Shown here piece by piece: positions 10,822 through 21,304 of a DNA stretch of 64,000 bases; positions within the stretch are counted from its first letter, which is position 1; each line of letters begins with the position of its first letter. This DNA comes from JBMOOG01 sp049324535. Lineage in GTDB: Bacteria > Pseudomonadota > Alphaproteobacteria > Rhodobacterales > Rhodobacteraceae. The notes under the pieces are model-generated. The model had not been told where the DNA came from, did not search any database, and saw only the letters and a program-made list of their open reading frames with translations. The stretch covers positions 248,001 through 312,000 of the forward strand of contig JBMOOG010000001.1 of NCBI GenBank assembly GCA_049324535.1. The letters are read 5' to 3'. The position numbers and the translations under genes are program-made.

Positions 10822-11928
10822 ATGGCCAACCCTACCCTTCTGATCCTGCCCGGAGACGGCATCGGCCCCGAGGTGATGGCCGAGGTCCGCAAGATCATCG
10901 GCTGGATGGGGGACCGGCGGGGCATCCGCTTCGACGTGACCGAGGATCTGGTCGGCGGTTGCGCCTATGACCGGCACGGCACGCCGCTGCACGACGACAC
11001 GATGGCGAAGGCGCAGGCGGTCGATGCCGTGCTTCTGGGCGCGGTGGGCGGGCCGAAATACGACAGCCTCGATTTCAGCGTGAAGCCGGAACGCGGGCTT
11101 CTGCGCCTGCGCAAGGAGATGGACCTCTACGCCAACCTGCGGCCGGCCCAGTGCTTCGATGCGCTTGCGGACTTCTCGTCGCTGAAGCGGGACGTGGTGG
11201 CCGGGCTCGACATCATGATCGTGCGCGAGCTGACCTCGGGCGTCTATTTCGGCGAGCCGCGCGGCATCTTCACCGAAGGCAACGAGCGTGTGGGCATCAA
11301 CACCCAGCGCTATACCGAGAGCGAGATCGCGCGCGTCGCTCGGTCGGCCTTCGAGCTGGCGCGCAAGCGCGGCAACAAGGTCTGCTCGATGGAGAAGGCC
11401 AACGTGATGGAGTCGGGCGTGCTCTGGCGGCAGGTGGTGCAGGAAGTCCACGACAAGGAGTATCCCGACGTCGCGCTTTCGCACATGTATGCCGACGCGG
11501 GCGCGATGCAGCTCACGCGCTGGCCCAAGCAGTTCGACGTGATCGTGACCGACAACCTGTTCGGCGACCTGCTGTCGGATCTGGCCGCCATGCTGACCGG
11601 CTCGCTCGGGATGCTGCCCTCGGCCTCGCTCGGCGCGCCGATGGCGAACGGGCGCCCGAAGGCGCTCTATGAGCCCGTGCACGGCTCGGCCCCGGACATC
11701 GCCGGACAGGGCAAGGCCAACCCGATCGCCTGCATCCTGTCGTTCGCGATGGCGCTGCGCTATTCCTTCGACATGGGCGACGAGGCGACGCGGGTCGAGA
11801 AGGCGGTGGAAACGGTGCTGGCCGATGGCGTCCGCACCGCCGATCTGATGGGGCCCGAAGGCGGCACGCCGGTCTCGACCAGCCAGATGGGCGACGCGAT
11901 CGTCAAGGCGCTCGACGCCTCGCTCTAG
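10822..11928 (+). CDS. leuB: 3-isopropylmalate dehydrogenase
   Basis: 368 aa, full length. It catalyses NAD-dependent oxidative decarboxylation of 3-isopropylmalate in leucine synthesis. Family motifs are LILPGDGIGPEVM, the arginines of RELTSGVYFGEPRG, KANVMESGVLWR and the DNLFGDLLSDLAA metal-binding stretch. Its end overlaps the end of the convergent Na/Pi transporter gene by 4 nt, leaving no room for a conventional terminator. Confidence 0.97.
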   Translation: MANPTLLILPGDGIGPEVMAEVRKIIGWMGDRRGIRFDVTEDLVGGCAYDRHGTPLHDDTMAKAQAVDAVLLGAVGGPKYDSLDFSVKPERGLLRLRKEMDLYANLRPAQCFDALADFSSLKRDVVAGLDIMIVRELTSGVYFGEPRGIFTEGNERVGINTQRYTESEIARVARSAFELARKRGNKVCSMEKANVMESGVLWRQVVQEVHDKEYPDVALSHMYADAGAMQLTRWPKQFDVIVTDNLFGDLLSDLAAMLTGSLGMLPSASLGAPMANGRPKALYEPVHGSAPDIAGQGKANPIACILSFAMALRYSFDMGDEATRVEKAVETVLADGVRTADLMGPEGGTPVSTSQMGDAIVKALDASL

Positions 11929-13481
11929 GGTGTGTCGTCGAGGCGCCTCGCCTCGGCGCCGTAATGGGCGATGCGTTCGGCGTGAATCGCCACACGCTCG
12001 CTCCAGCGGATCGCATCGGTGATTGCAAAGACGTCCTGCGGCGCAACACGGCCAATGGGCTCGCGCAGCAGGGTCGAACGCCGCAGCCGCCGGGAGCGGG
12101 CCTGGACGGACCGGGCAACCCGGTCCAGACGGGGCGCGTCGGACCCGTGACGGGCGAAGGCCAGGGCCAGCAGGCATGCCGGGCGGCGCTGCGTCGCGTC
12201 CGTCGCCATGAGCGCGATCCGTCTGCGCTGACCTGCGCGTGCCGCAAGACGGCGCAGGTGATCCAGCCGGTGCAGGAGCGCGGAATACCGCGCGAGGGCA
12301 CGCCCGTCACCTTCGGGCACCGCGATGCGGGACAGGAAGTCCCCGAGGTCATCCAGCGCCACCGGCAGCCGGGGCAGCAACGGGTCAAGCGACACTCCGC
12401 CAGTCCCCGGGCGCAGGGCGTCGGCGATGGCGGACAGAAGGGCGGCGGCGATGCGGTCCGAGGCGCCAGTGGCCGCATCGAGCGCCGCGCCGGAAGCCGA
12501 CAGAAGCCTGCGGTCCAGGGGTTCCGGAAGGATGTCGGTATGGTCCGGGACCAGACGCTCGATGAACCGCGCGAAGGGCCGCACGAAGGGCAGAAGCAGC
12601 ACCACGCCGAGCAGGTTGAACCCGGTGTGGAACGCTACCACCGCCGCGGGATCGCCGGGCGCAAAGAAATGGGGCGCAAGCGCGCCGTAGAACCCCAGAA
12701 GGAGGAAGGCCAGCGCTCCGCTCAGGAGGTTGTAGGACACATGCGCCGCGGCGGTGCGCAGCATTGCGCGGCTTCCGCCCAGCGCGGCGAGAAGCCCGGT
12801 GACGGTCGTTCCGATGTCGGCGCCGATCACCAGCGCCGCCGCCTGCGGCAGGCTGATGGCCTGCGCCGAGTAGAAAACCAGCGCCAGCGCCACTCCGGCG
12901 CTGGACGACTGGATCACCGCGACGATCGCGGCTCCCAGCAGGACAAGGCCCGCGCGCCCGCCCCAGGTGTCGGAGGGCAGCCGATCGGCGTGCAACAGGC
13001 CGCCGATCCCCGAGGTCGCCTCCTGCATCGCGTCGAGGCCGACGAAGATCAGCGCGAACCCGGCCAGGGCCTGCCCGGCCCGCGCCAGGCGTCCCCGTCC
13101 GAACGCGCCGATCAGCGCCGCGACGAAGATCAGCGGCAGGGCCAATGTGCCGAGGTGCAGCTTGAGCCCGACAAGGGCCACGATCCAGCCGGTGATGGTC
13201 GTTCCGATGTTGGCGCCGAGGACGATGCCGACCGATTGGGCAAAGGTCAGGAGCCCCGCGCCGACAAAGCCGATCACCGCCACCGTCACCGCGGTGGACG
13301 ACTGCACCAGCGCCGTGACCAGTGCCCCGGCGATGGCACCCCGGAGCGGCGTCGTCGCGGCGCGGGACAGCACGCGGCGAACCCGGCCGCTCGCCAGATC
13401 GCGCAGAGCGACGGTCATCATGTGCATGCCAACCATGAACAGTCCGATGCCGCCCAGCAGGGAAAGGAACGCGCCTGTCAC
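11925..13481 (-). CDS. Na/Pi cotransporter family protein with PhoU-like tail
   Basis: 518 aa, started at GTG 13481, which has GGGAGG eight bases upstream. An earlier ATG would add 19 polar residues ahead of the first membrane helix. Two Na_Pi_cotrans repeats carry the signature QSS motifs (ALVQSSTAVTV and AVIQSSSAGVAL). About eight membrane segments are followed from residue ~330 by a helical PhoU-like cytoplasmic domain. The family imports or exports phosphate driven by sodium. Direction and specificity are not readable. Confidence 0.88.
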   Translation of the reverse strand: MTGAFLSLLGGIGLFMVGMHMMTVALRDLASGRVRRVLSRAATTPLRGAIAGALVTALVQSSTAVTVAVIGFVGAGLLTFAQSVGIVLGANIGTTITGWIVALVGLKLHLGTLALPLIFVAALIGAFGRGRLARAGQALAGFALIFVGLDAMQEATSGIGGLLHADRLPSDTWGGRAGLVLLGAAIVAVIQSSSAGVALALVFYSAQAISLPQAAALVIGADIGTTVTGLLAALGGSRAMLRTAAAHVSYNLLSGALAFLLLGFYGALAPHFFAPGDPAAVVAFHTGFNLLGVVLLLPFVRPFARFIERLVPDHTDILPEPLDRRLLSASGAALDAATGASDRIAAALLSAIADALRPGTGGVSLDPLLPRLPVALDDLGDFLSRIAVPEGDGRALARYSALLHRLDHLRRLAARAGQRRRIALMATDATQRRPACLLALAFARHGSDAPRLDRVARSVQARSRRLRRSTLLREPIGRVAPQDVFAITDAIRWSERVAIHAERIAHYGAEARRLDDTP

Positions 13482-13579
13482 TCCGGAAACCTCCCGTCGG
13501 GACTCGGTCCCGAGGCATGGGGCCTTGTCAATCGCCAATGCACGGGCGATGACACGGACGATCGGTTACGGAGACCCGG

Positions 13580-14551
13580 ATGCACAGCCCGGCCCAGAAC
13601 AACAGCCGGGGCGCGCTGATCGCGCTCGCGGCCATGGGCATCTACGCCACACATGATGTCGTGGTGAAGTTCCTCGGCGAAAGCTATTCGCCGGTCCAGA
13701 TCGTGTTCTTCTCGGCGCTGCTCGGCTTTCCGCTCGTGGTCCTCATCACGCTTCAGGACAAGACCGGGGGCAGCCTGCGCCCGGTGCATCCGTGGTGGAT
13801 CACCTTCCGAGCGGTCAGCATGGTCATCACCGGGGTCACGGCCTTTTATGCCTTCGCCAAGCTGCCGCTTGCACAGACCTACGCCATCCTCTTCGCCGCA
13901 CCGCTCATCATCACCGTCCTGTCGATCCCGATCCTGGGCGAACGGGTACGCCTTCGCCGCTGGGCGGCGGTGATCGTCGGGCTGATCGGCGTCCTCGTGG
14001 TGCTGCGCCCCGGCCAGGCCGAGCTGTCGCTCGGCCATCTGGCCGCGATGGTGGCCGCCGTCACCGGCGCCCTGGCCTCGGTCATTGCCCGCAAGATCGG
14101 GCAGGAAGAGCGCCCGGTGGTCATGCTGATGGTACCGATGCTGGCGAACTTCGCCGCGATGGGGGCGGCGCTGCCCTTCGTCTACCGGCCGATGCCGCTC
14201 GAGCATCTCGGGCTTCTCGCCGTGATCGCGGTCTTCGGACTGGCCGGGTCGTTCCTCGTGATCCTCGCCTACCGCGCCGGCGAGGCGGTGATCGTCGCGC
14301 CGATGCAGTACAGCCAGATCCTCTGGGCCACCGCCTACGGCTATCTCGTCTTCGACGAAAGCCTCGACGGGCCGACGGCGCTTGGCGCGGCGATCGTCAT
14401 CGCCTCGGGCATCTACATCGTCCTGCGCGAGGGGCGGGCCGGCACCTCGGCCAACCGGCCGGTGCTCGAGACGCGCGTGCGCAGCGAGACCGTGACCGCG
14501 CCGCGGTCGTCGATCCTGCAACGTCTGCTCAGGCCCGTGGGCCTCGGCTGA
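13580..14551 (+). CDS. DMT-superfamily (EamA) transporter
   Basis: 323 aa, ten predicted membrane segments in two EamA repeats. The first opens with HSPAQNNSRGALIALAAMGI and TYAILFAAPLIITVLSIPILGE, and the second ends MQYSQILWATAYGYLVFDES. This is the drug/metabolite transporter fold. The substrate is unknown. A basic 30-residue tail follows the last helix. Confidence 0.85.
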   Translation: MHSPAQNNSRGALIALAAMGIYATHDVVVKFLGESYSPVQIVFFSALLGFPLVVLITLQDKTGGSLRPVHPWWITFRAVSMVITGVTAFYAFAKLPLAQTYAILFAAPLIITVLSIPILGERVRLRRWAAVIVGLIGVLVVLRPGQAELSLGHLAAMVAAVTGALASVIARKIGQEERPVVMLMVPMLANFAAMGAALPFVYRPMPLEHLGLLAVIAVFGLAGSFLVILAYRAGEAVIVAPMQYSQILWATAYGYLVFDESLDGPTALGAAIVIASGIYIVLREGRAGTSANRPVLETRVRSETVTAPRSSILQRLLRPVGLG

Positions 14552-14612
14552 GCCGCGGCCCTCTCGCCCCTTGCAATCGGGCGCGGGAATCGGTAACCCC
14601 CGCCCACACGGT

Positions 14613-14689
14613 CGGAGCGTAGCGCAGTCTGGTAGCGCACCTGCTTCGGGAGCAGGGGGTCGGAGGTTCGAATCCTCTCGCTCCGACCA
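14613..14689 (+). tRNA. tRNA-Pro (anticodon CGG)
   Basis: 77 nt with encoded CCA. The acceptor stem is CGGAGCG / CGCTCCG with discriminator A. The D-loop contains GTCTGGTAGCGC. The anticodon stem CCTGC / GCAGG encloses loop TTCGGGA, giving anticodon CGG. The T-arm contains GGTTCGAATC. It decodes the CCG proline codon, frequent in this G+C-rich genome. Confidence 0.96.
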
Positions 14690-14755
14690 GTTTTCCCGCG
14701 CCCCCTCTTGCAACCTCCGCCGCCCCGCGACAGGGTCGGGCGCAACGAGGGGATC

Positions 14756-15937
14756 ATGCGCGCAGGCATCGCTTTTCTGGTGGCGGGCTACACGCTCAGC
14801 CAGTTCTATCGGGCCTTCCTTGCGGTCCTGACGCCGGCGCTCAAGGCCGACATCGGCGCCACGGCGGGCGATCTCGCGATCTCGCTCGGGCTGTGGTTCC
14901 TGACCTTCGCGCTGATGCAGATCCCGGTCGGCATCGCGCTCGACCGGATCGGGCCACGGCGAACGGCGGCGGTCCTTCTCGGGGCCGGCGGGGCAGGGGG
15001 CGCGGCCGCCTTCGCCCTGGCCCAGGGCCCCGGGGCGATCCATCTGGGCATGATCCTGACCGGCATCGGCTGCTCGCCGGTGCTGATGGCGTCCTACTAC
15101 ATCTTCGCCCGATCCTACCCGGCGGCGATCTTCGGCACGCTCGCGGGGGCGATCATCGGCGTGGGCTCGCTGGGCAACATCCTGAGCGCGGCCCCTCTGG
15201 CCGCCGTCATCGCGGCGCTGGGCTGGCGTCCGACGATGTGGCTTGCGGCGGCGATGACCCTTGTCGTGGCGGCGGGAATCGCGGCCTTCGTGCGCGATCC
15301 GGGTCGCATCGGCCGGGTTGGCGAGCCGTCCGGCAGCCTCCGGGACATCCTGCGCATCCCGGGGTTCTGGGCGATCCTGCCGCTGATGGCGGTGGCCTAC
15401 GCGCCTGCGGCGGCGATCCGCGGGCTCTGGGCCGGGCCGTATCTGGGCGGGGTATACGGGGCGGATGCGGCGGGGATCGGCCGTGCCACGCTGGTGATGG
15501 GCCTGGCCATGGTGGCGGGCAACTTCGCCTACGGTCCCATGGACCGCCTGTTCCGGTCCTGGAAGGTCGTCATCACCGGCGGCACCGTCCTGTGCGGGCT
15601 TGCGCTGGCCGCGCTGGTGGTCTGGCCCGCGCCGGGTTTCTGGACCTCGACGGGGCTGCTGGCGGCGATCGGCTTCTTCGGGGCGTCGTTTCCGGCGATC
15701 ATGACCCATGGCCGCGCCTTCTTTCCCGCGCATCTGATGGGCCGGGGCGTGGCCTTCCTGAACATGTTCGGGATCGGAGGCGCGGGGATCCTGCAATTCG
15801 CCTCGCGTCCCGTCTACGATGCCGCCTCGGCCGGGGGGAACGCCGCCGCCGCCTTCTCGACCATCTTCCTGTTCTTCCTTGTGCCGCTGGCCGCGGGGCT
15901 TGCGATCTACCTGTTCAGCCGGGACGCGCCGGAATGA
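14756..15937 (+). CDS. MFS transporter
   Basis: 393 aa with twelve predicted membrane segments. The start at 14756 (MRAGIAFLVAGYTLSQFYRA) follows GAGGGG. The MFS loop 2-3 signature appears as GIALDRIGPRRTAAVLLGAG, and the layout resembles small-molecule or nitrate/nitrite-type porters. The substrate is unknown. The following glycosyltransferase-like gene begins 8 nt after its stop, so the two are probably cotranscribed. Confidence 0.85.
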   Translation: MRAGIAFLVAGYTLSQFYRAFLAVLTPALKADIGATAGDLAISLGLWFLTFALMQIPVGIALDRIGPRRTAAVLLGAGGAGGAAAFALAQGPGAIHLGMILTGIGCSPVLMASYYIFARSYPAAIFGTLAGAIIGVGSLGNILSAAPLAAVIAALGWRPTMWLAAAMTLVVAAGIAAFVRDPGRIGRVGEPSGSLRDILRIPGFWAILPLMAVAYAPAAAIRGLWAGPYLGGVYGADAAGIGRATLVMGLAMVAGNFAYGPMDRLFRSWKVVITGGTVLCGLALAALVVWPAPGFWTSTGLLAAIGFFGASFPAIMTHGRAFFPAHLMGRGVAFLNMFGIGGAGILQFASRPVYDAASAGGNAAAAFSTIFLFFLVPLAAGLAIYLFSRDAPE

Positions 15938-15944
15938 GGGCGCC

Positions 15945-16562
15945 GTGAACCGGGCGGCCTTCCTTCTGGCACGGACGCTCCGGCGCGAGGGACCGATCGC
16001 GGCGCTGTCGGTGCCGCAGGCCACCCTCCTGTCCGACCTGAGCGGGCTGCGGGTGGCGCTGGTCGGCAACGCGCGGTCGCTGTCCGCCTCTGCCCACGGC
16101 GCCGCGATCGACGCGGCCGACCGCGTGATCCGCATCAACCGTGCACCGATGACCTCGGTCGCCTCGCACGGGACGCGCACCGACTGGCTGGCGCTGGCGA
16201 CCGCGCTGCCGCCGGCCGAGTGGCGGGCGCTCGGGCGGCCGCGGATCCTCTGGATGTCGCCCAAGCGCAAGCGGCTGTCCCATGCGCTCGCGACCAGCCC
16301 CGGCTTCTATCTGCACCCCCTGGCCGACTATCACCGGCTGATGGACCGCCTCGGCGCGCCGCCGACGACCGGCGCGATGATGATCGACCTTCTGGCCCGG
16401 TCGGGCCTGGCCGGTCTCACGCTCTTCGGCTTCGACTTCTTCGCCTCGCAATCGCTTTCGGGCCGGCGCACCGCGGCCCAGGTTCCGCATGATTTCGCCG
16501 CCGAAGCGCGCATGGTCGCGGAGATGATGGCGCGCGATCCGCGCATCAGTCGCGCGGCGTGA
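15945..16562 (+). CDS. GT29/sialyltransferase-like protein
   Basis: 205 aa from GTG 15945, with GAGGG four bases upstream. The central motif VALVGNARSLSASAHGAAID followed by ADRVIRINRAPM matches the L-motif of family 29 glycosyltransferases (VVGNGGSL...G..ID..D.V.R.N). A second motif TGAMMIDLLARSG and LTLFGFDFF also fits. In bacteria these small GT29-like proteins are poorly characterised, and donor and acceptor sugars are unknown. It is coupled to the upstream MFS gene. Confidence 0.65.
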   Translation: MNRAAFLLARTLRREGPIAALSVPQATLLSDLSGLRVALVGNARSLSASAHGAAIDAADRVIRINRAPMTSVASHGTRTDWLALATALPPAEWRALGRPRILWMSPKRKRLSHALATSPGFYLHPLADYHRLMDRLGAPPTTGAMMIDLLARSGLAGLTLFGFDFFASQSLSGRRTAAQVPHDFAAEARMVAEMMARDPRISRAA

Positions 16563-16633
16563 CGCGCCTGCCCCTTCCCATGTCCCTGCCCTTGCGCTAA
16601 GGGGCTTCGTCCTTACTGCAGGAGACCCGGAGA

Positions 16634-17656
16634 ATGGGCTACAAGGTCGTCGTCGCCGGCGCCACGGGGAACGTGGGCCGTGAAATGCTGAACATCCTGG
16701 CCGAACGGGAATTCCCGGTCGATGCCATTGCCGCGCTTGCCTCGCGCAAGTCGCTGGGCACCGAGGTCAGCTTCGGCGACAAGACCCTGAAGACCCAGGA
16801 TCTCGACACCTTCGACTTCGCCGGCTGGGACATCGCGCTCTTTGCCGTGGGGTCCGACGCGACGAAGATCTACGCGCCCCGGGCCGCCGCCGCCGGCTGC
16901 GTGGTGATCGACAACTCGTCGCTCTACCGCTACGACCCGCAGGTGCCGCTGGTCGTGCCCGAGGTGAACGCCGAGGCGGTCGACGGCTACACGGCGAAGA
17001 ACATCATCGCCAACCCCAACTGCTCGACCGCGCAGATGGTGGTGGCGCTGAAGCCGCTGCACGACCGGGCCCGCATCAAGCGGGTGGTCGTCGCCACCTA
17101 CCAGTCCGTCTCCGGGGCCGGCAAGGCCGGCATCGACGAGCTCTGGGACCAGACCAAGTCGATCTACAACCCGGTCTCGGAGGTGCCGCCGAAGAAGTTC
17201 ACCAAGCAGATCGCCTTCAACGTCATTCCCCACATCGACGTCTTCATGGAGGACGGCTCGACCAAGGAAGAGTGGAAGATGGTCGCCGAGACCAAGAAGA
17301 TCCTCGACCCGACGATCAAGGTGACTGCGACCTGCGTGCGTGTCCCGGTCTTCGTCGGCCATTCCGAGGCGGTGAACATCGAGTTCGAGGACTTCCTCGA
17401 CGAGGACGAGGCGCGCGACATCCTGCGCGAGGCCCCGGGCGTCATGGTCGTCGACAAGCGCGAACCCGGCGGCTACGTCACCCCGGTGGAATGCGTGGGC
17501 GACTACGCGACCTTCGTCAGCCGCATCCGTCAGGATTCGACGATCGACAACGGGCTGTCGCTCTGGTGCGTCTCCGACAACCTGCGCAAGGGCGCGGCCC
17601 TGAACGCCGTCCAGATCGCCGAGGTCCTTGGCAAGCGCTGCCTGAAGAAGGGCTGA
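16634..17656 (+). CDS. asd: Aspartate-semialdehyde dehydrogenase
   Basis: 340 aa, full length. It reduces aspartyl-4-phosphate to aspartate semialdehyde, the branch point to lysine/diaminopimelate, threonine and methionine. The N-terminal nucleotide loop is VVVAGATGNVGREML, the active Cys130 is in NPNCSTAQM, and the phosphate loop SGAGKAGIDEL is visible. A good ribosome site (GCAGGAGACCC) precedes ATG 16634. Confidence 0.96.
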   Translation: MGYKVVVAGATGNVGREMLNILAEREFPVDAIAALASRKSLGTEVSFGDKTLKTQDLDTFDFAGWDIALFAVGSDATKIYAPRAAAAGCVVIDNSSLYRYDPQVPLVVPEVNAEAVDGYTAKNIIANPNCSTAQMVVALKPLHDRARIKRVVVATYQSVSGAGKAGIDELWDQTKSIYNPVSEVPPKKFTKQIAFNVIPHIDVFMEDGSTKEEWKMVAETKKILDPTIKVTATCVRVPVFVGHSEAVNIEFEDFLDEDEARDILREAPGVMVVDKREPGGYVTPVECVGDYATFVSRIRQDSTIDNGLSLWCVSDNLRKGAALNAVQIAEVLGKRCLKKG

Positions 17657-17754
17657 GATGCGCCCGGAAGACCCGCCTGCCACAGGGCCGGGGCCGTCTG
17701 CGCCAGGTCCTTCACATGTGCTGGCGGAAAGGGCGGGGGCCGGCGGCCCCCGCA

Positions 17755-17818
17755 CCCCCGCGGGTATTTGCGCGAAGAAGAAGTCCCCGGCTTCTGCTTC
17801 GTCCCAATACCCCGGGGG
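17755..17818. repeat. Rhodobacterial intergenic repeat, inverted pair
   Basis: Two copies of the same short element face each other. The first (17755-17783) reads CCCCCGCGGGTATTTG and then CGCGAAGAAGAAG. The second (17791-17818) is its inverse, CTTCTGCTTCG then CCAATACCCCGGGGG. Related single copies occur at 24037-24066, 30515-30540 and 32994-33019, always between genes. The arrangement could fold into a long hairpin after asd. The rest of the 195-nt gap holds G-rich runs and no gene. Confidence 0.75.
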
Positions 17819-17851
17819 AATCCCCGAAGGGGATGGGGGCAGAGCCCCCGG

Positions 17852-18265
17852 TCATGCGGCCCGACCCGCGGCGGTCGCGGTCGGGATGACGCGACCGGGG
17901 AAAGGCCCCCGAAAGCGCAGGGTCAGGGCGGCCTCGTCCTGACCGAGCCGCGACAGCGGAACGAGGTGCCGGTCGCCGGGCCAGTCATGGAGCGCAAGGC
18001 CGCCGTCGGCCGAACAGCGCAGGGCAAAGCCCCGCCGTCTCAGCCGCGATTGCAGGTCCACCCAGTCGGTGGCGGAGGCAAATTCATCAGCCAGCGGCGC
18101 GCCCAGCGGCCGGTCGGGCAGGACGCCGGCGGTCTGGCCGGCGCCTTCGGCCAGGATCGCGCGCACCAGGTCGGCGGCGGCCATCCCGCGCAGGCGCGCC
18201 GTGCGGCCCAGGGCAAGGAGCAGGGATTCGGGCAGGCGGAGGGAGACGAGACGGTCGCGGTCCAT
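17852..18265 (-). CDS. Conserved-looking hypothetical protein with RHH-like N-terminus
   Basis: 137 aa. The first 40 residues (VSLRLPESLLLALGRTARLR) resemble a ribbon-helix-helix DNA-binding or antitoxin N-terminus. The rest (LQSRLRRRGFALRCSADGGL, LHDWPGDRHL) suggests a small beta domain. No antitoxin partner or toxin gene is adjacent. The downstream carbonic anhydrase is on the same strand but upstream in transcription, 44 nt away. Function unknown. Confidence 0.6.
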   Translation of the reverse strand: MDRDRLVSLRLPESLLLALGRTARLRGMAAADLVRAILAEGAGQTAGVLPDRPLGAPLADEFASATDWVDLQSRLRRRGFALRCSADGGLALHDWPGDRHLVPLSRLGQDEAALTLRFRGPFPGRVIPTATAAGRAA

Positions 18266-18309
18266 GCGGCAAGCCTGAGGCCGAATCGGTTAACCGCAGG
18301 TATGGCGGC

Positions 18310-18957
18310 TCAGACCGGGGCGAAGCCTCCCGAGGCGGCGTCGAACTGTTCGAGCCCGCCGGCCCCGAGATCGGTCCAGAGCCCGTGCAGCGTCATGTCG
18401 CCCGCCTCGACGGCCGCCTTGACGAATGGGAAGGTCAGCAGGTTTTCGAGGCTGATGACGATGGCCGCCCGTTCGAGCGCCGCGATCCTCTCGGCCTGCG
18501 GCAGGTGCGCGACCCGCTCGTATCCCGGCCGCAGGATGTCGAGCCAGGTCCCCACGAAGGAGGTCTTCCGCTCGAGCTCCGGTGCCTCGCCGGAACACAT
18601 CGCGTTGCAGCCCTGAACGCCGCCGCATTGCGAATGGCCGAGCACGATCAGATGGGCGACCTTCAGCGTCGTCACCGCGTATTCCACCGCCGCCGAGGTG
18701 CCGTGGTGGTCGCCGTCCGGGTTGTAGGGCGGCACCAGGTTGGCGATGTTGCGGTGGATGAAGAACTCGCCCTGATCCGCCCCGAAGATCGAGGTGACAT
18801 GCACGCGCGAGTCGCAGCACGAGACGACCATGGCGCGCGGACGCTGGCCAACGGTGGCCAGACGGCGATACCAGGCGCGGTTCTCTTCGTAGGTGGTCGC
18901 CTTCCAGCCGTGGTAGCGCTGGATGAGATAGCTTGGCAGCGGTCGGGTCGGTATCAT
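18310..18957 (-). CDS. Beta-class carbonic anhydrase
   Basis: 215 aa. It interconverts CO2 and bicarbonate in the cytoplasm. Zinc ligands are Cys47, His108 and Cys111, with the Asp49-Arg51 dyad in CCDSRV, and the supporting GHSQCGG and NIANLV motifs are intact. The N-terminus IPTRPLPSYLIQRYHGWK is typical of the proteobacterial plant-type clade. It is monocistronic or cotranscribed with the small hypothetical gene downstream. Confidence 0.94.
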   Translation of the reverse strand: MIPTRPLPSYLIQRYHGWKATTYEENRAWYRRLATVGQRPRAMVVSCCDSRVHVTSIFGADQGEFFIHRNIANLVPPYNPDGDHHGTSAAVEYAVTTLKVAHLIVLGHSQCGGVQGCNAMCSGEAPELERKTSFVGTWLDILRPGYERVAHLPQAERIAALERAAIVISLENLLTFPFVKAAVEAGDMTLHGLWTDLGAGGLEQFDAASGGFAPV

Positions 18958-19093
18958 CGCGTCGCCTCGTTCCTTCGCCCGGACTGGATAGGACGCGCCG
19001 CCGCCGAATTCGAGTTGTTTTTCGCGGCCCGGCCCTTGCGGCGGCCGGTCGCCCGGTTAGGCTCCGCGGCAAAGCAGTCAGCAAGGATGCGCC

Positions 19094-20469
<1,376 letters not shown>

Positions 20470-20473
<4 letters not shown>

Positions 20474-21300
20474 CCGACCGGCGCACCACCCCGTCCAATG
20501 GCCGGGTCGCGCATGTCTCGCTGCGCGGCCGGATCGAGGCCCCGTCCTATGTCGAGGGCCAGTGGGCCGCCGTCGTGGCGCCGCTCGCCGATCTTCGGGC
20601 GGCCCCGGACGGAGCGCGCGACCGTCAGGTGCTGATGGGCGACCGGGTGCTGGTTCTGGACCGCGACCGGGGGCATGCCTTCGTGCAGGCCGAGAAGGAC
20701 AGCTACTGCGGCTGGCTCGCCGACGCTGTGCTCGGCCCCGACAGCAGGCCGACGCACTGGGTTTCGGCGCCGGCCAGCCACCTCTACCCCCGGCCGGACC
20801 TCAAGAGCCGCGAGGTGGCGGCGCTCACGATGGGGGTGCGCCTTGCCGTCACCGGCACCCGGGGCGCCTTTGCCGAAACCGCCTGCGGGCGGTTCGTGCC
20901 AGTCATGCACATCCGGCCGGTGGCGGAACCGGCCTCCGACCCGGTGGCGGTCGCCGCGGCCTTCCTCGGCACGCCCTATCTCTGGGGCGGCAATTCCCGC
21001 GCCGGGATCGACTGCTCGGGGCTTGCGCAGGCGTCGCTTCTGGCCTGCGGGATCGCCTGTCCCGGCGACAGCGACCTTCAGGCCGCCGCAGTCGGCCGGG
21101 CCCTGGCCGAGGACGAGCCGGTGGCCCCCGGCGATCTGGTGTTCTGGAAGGGCCATGTGGCTCTGATCAGCGGCCCGGACGCGATCATCCACGCGACCGG
21201 CCATTTCATGGCGGTGGTGCGCGAACCTCTCTCCGCCGCGATCGACCGGATCCTGTCGCAGGGTGGAGGCCCGGTGACGGCGCGGCGGCGCCCGCGCTGA
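20470..21300 (+). CDS. SH3 / NlpC/P60 peptidoglycan endopeptidase
   Basis: 276 aa from ATG 20470, overlapping the aminopeptidase stop by 4 nt. The N-terminal half is SH3-like (LADLRAAPDGARDRQVLMGD, then a second repeat SHLYPRPDLKSREV). The C-terminal NlpC/P60 domain has the catalytic Cys182 in GIDCSGLAQ and the histidine in WKGHVALI. No signal peptide is visible, so it may act on recycled wall peptides in the cytoplasm, which fits coupling to an aminopeptidase. Related enzymes cleave gamma-D-Glu-diaminopimelate bonds. Confidence 0.88.
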
Positions 21301-21304
21301 GGCC

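Noticed and set aside
17852..18265. Antitoxin of a toxin-antitoxin pair
   Set aside because: The N-terminus is RHH-like, but no small toxin gene is adjacent and the protein is longer than usual antitoxins.
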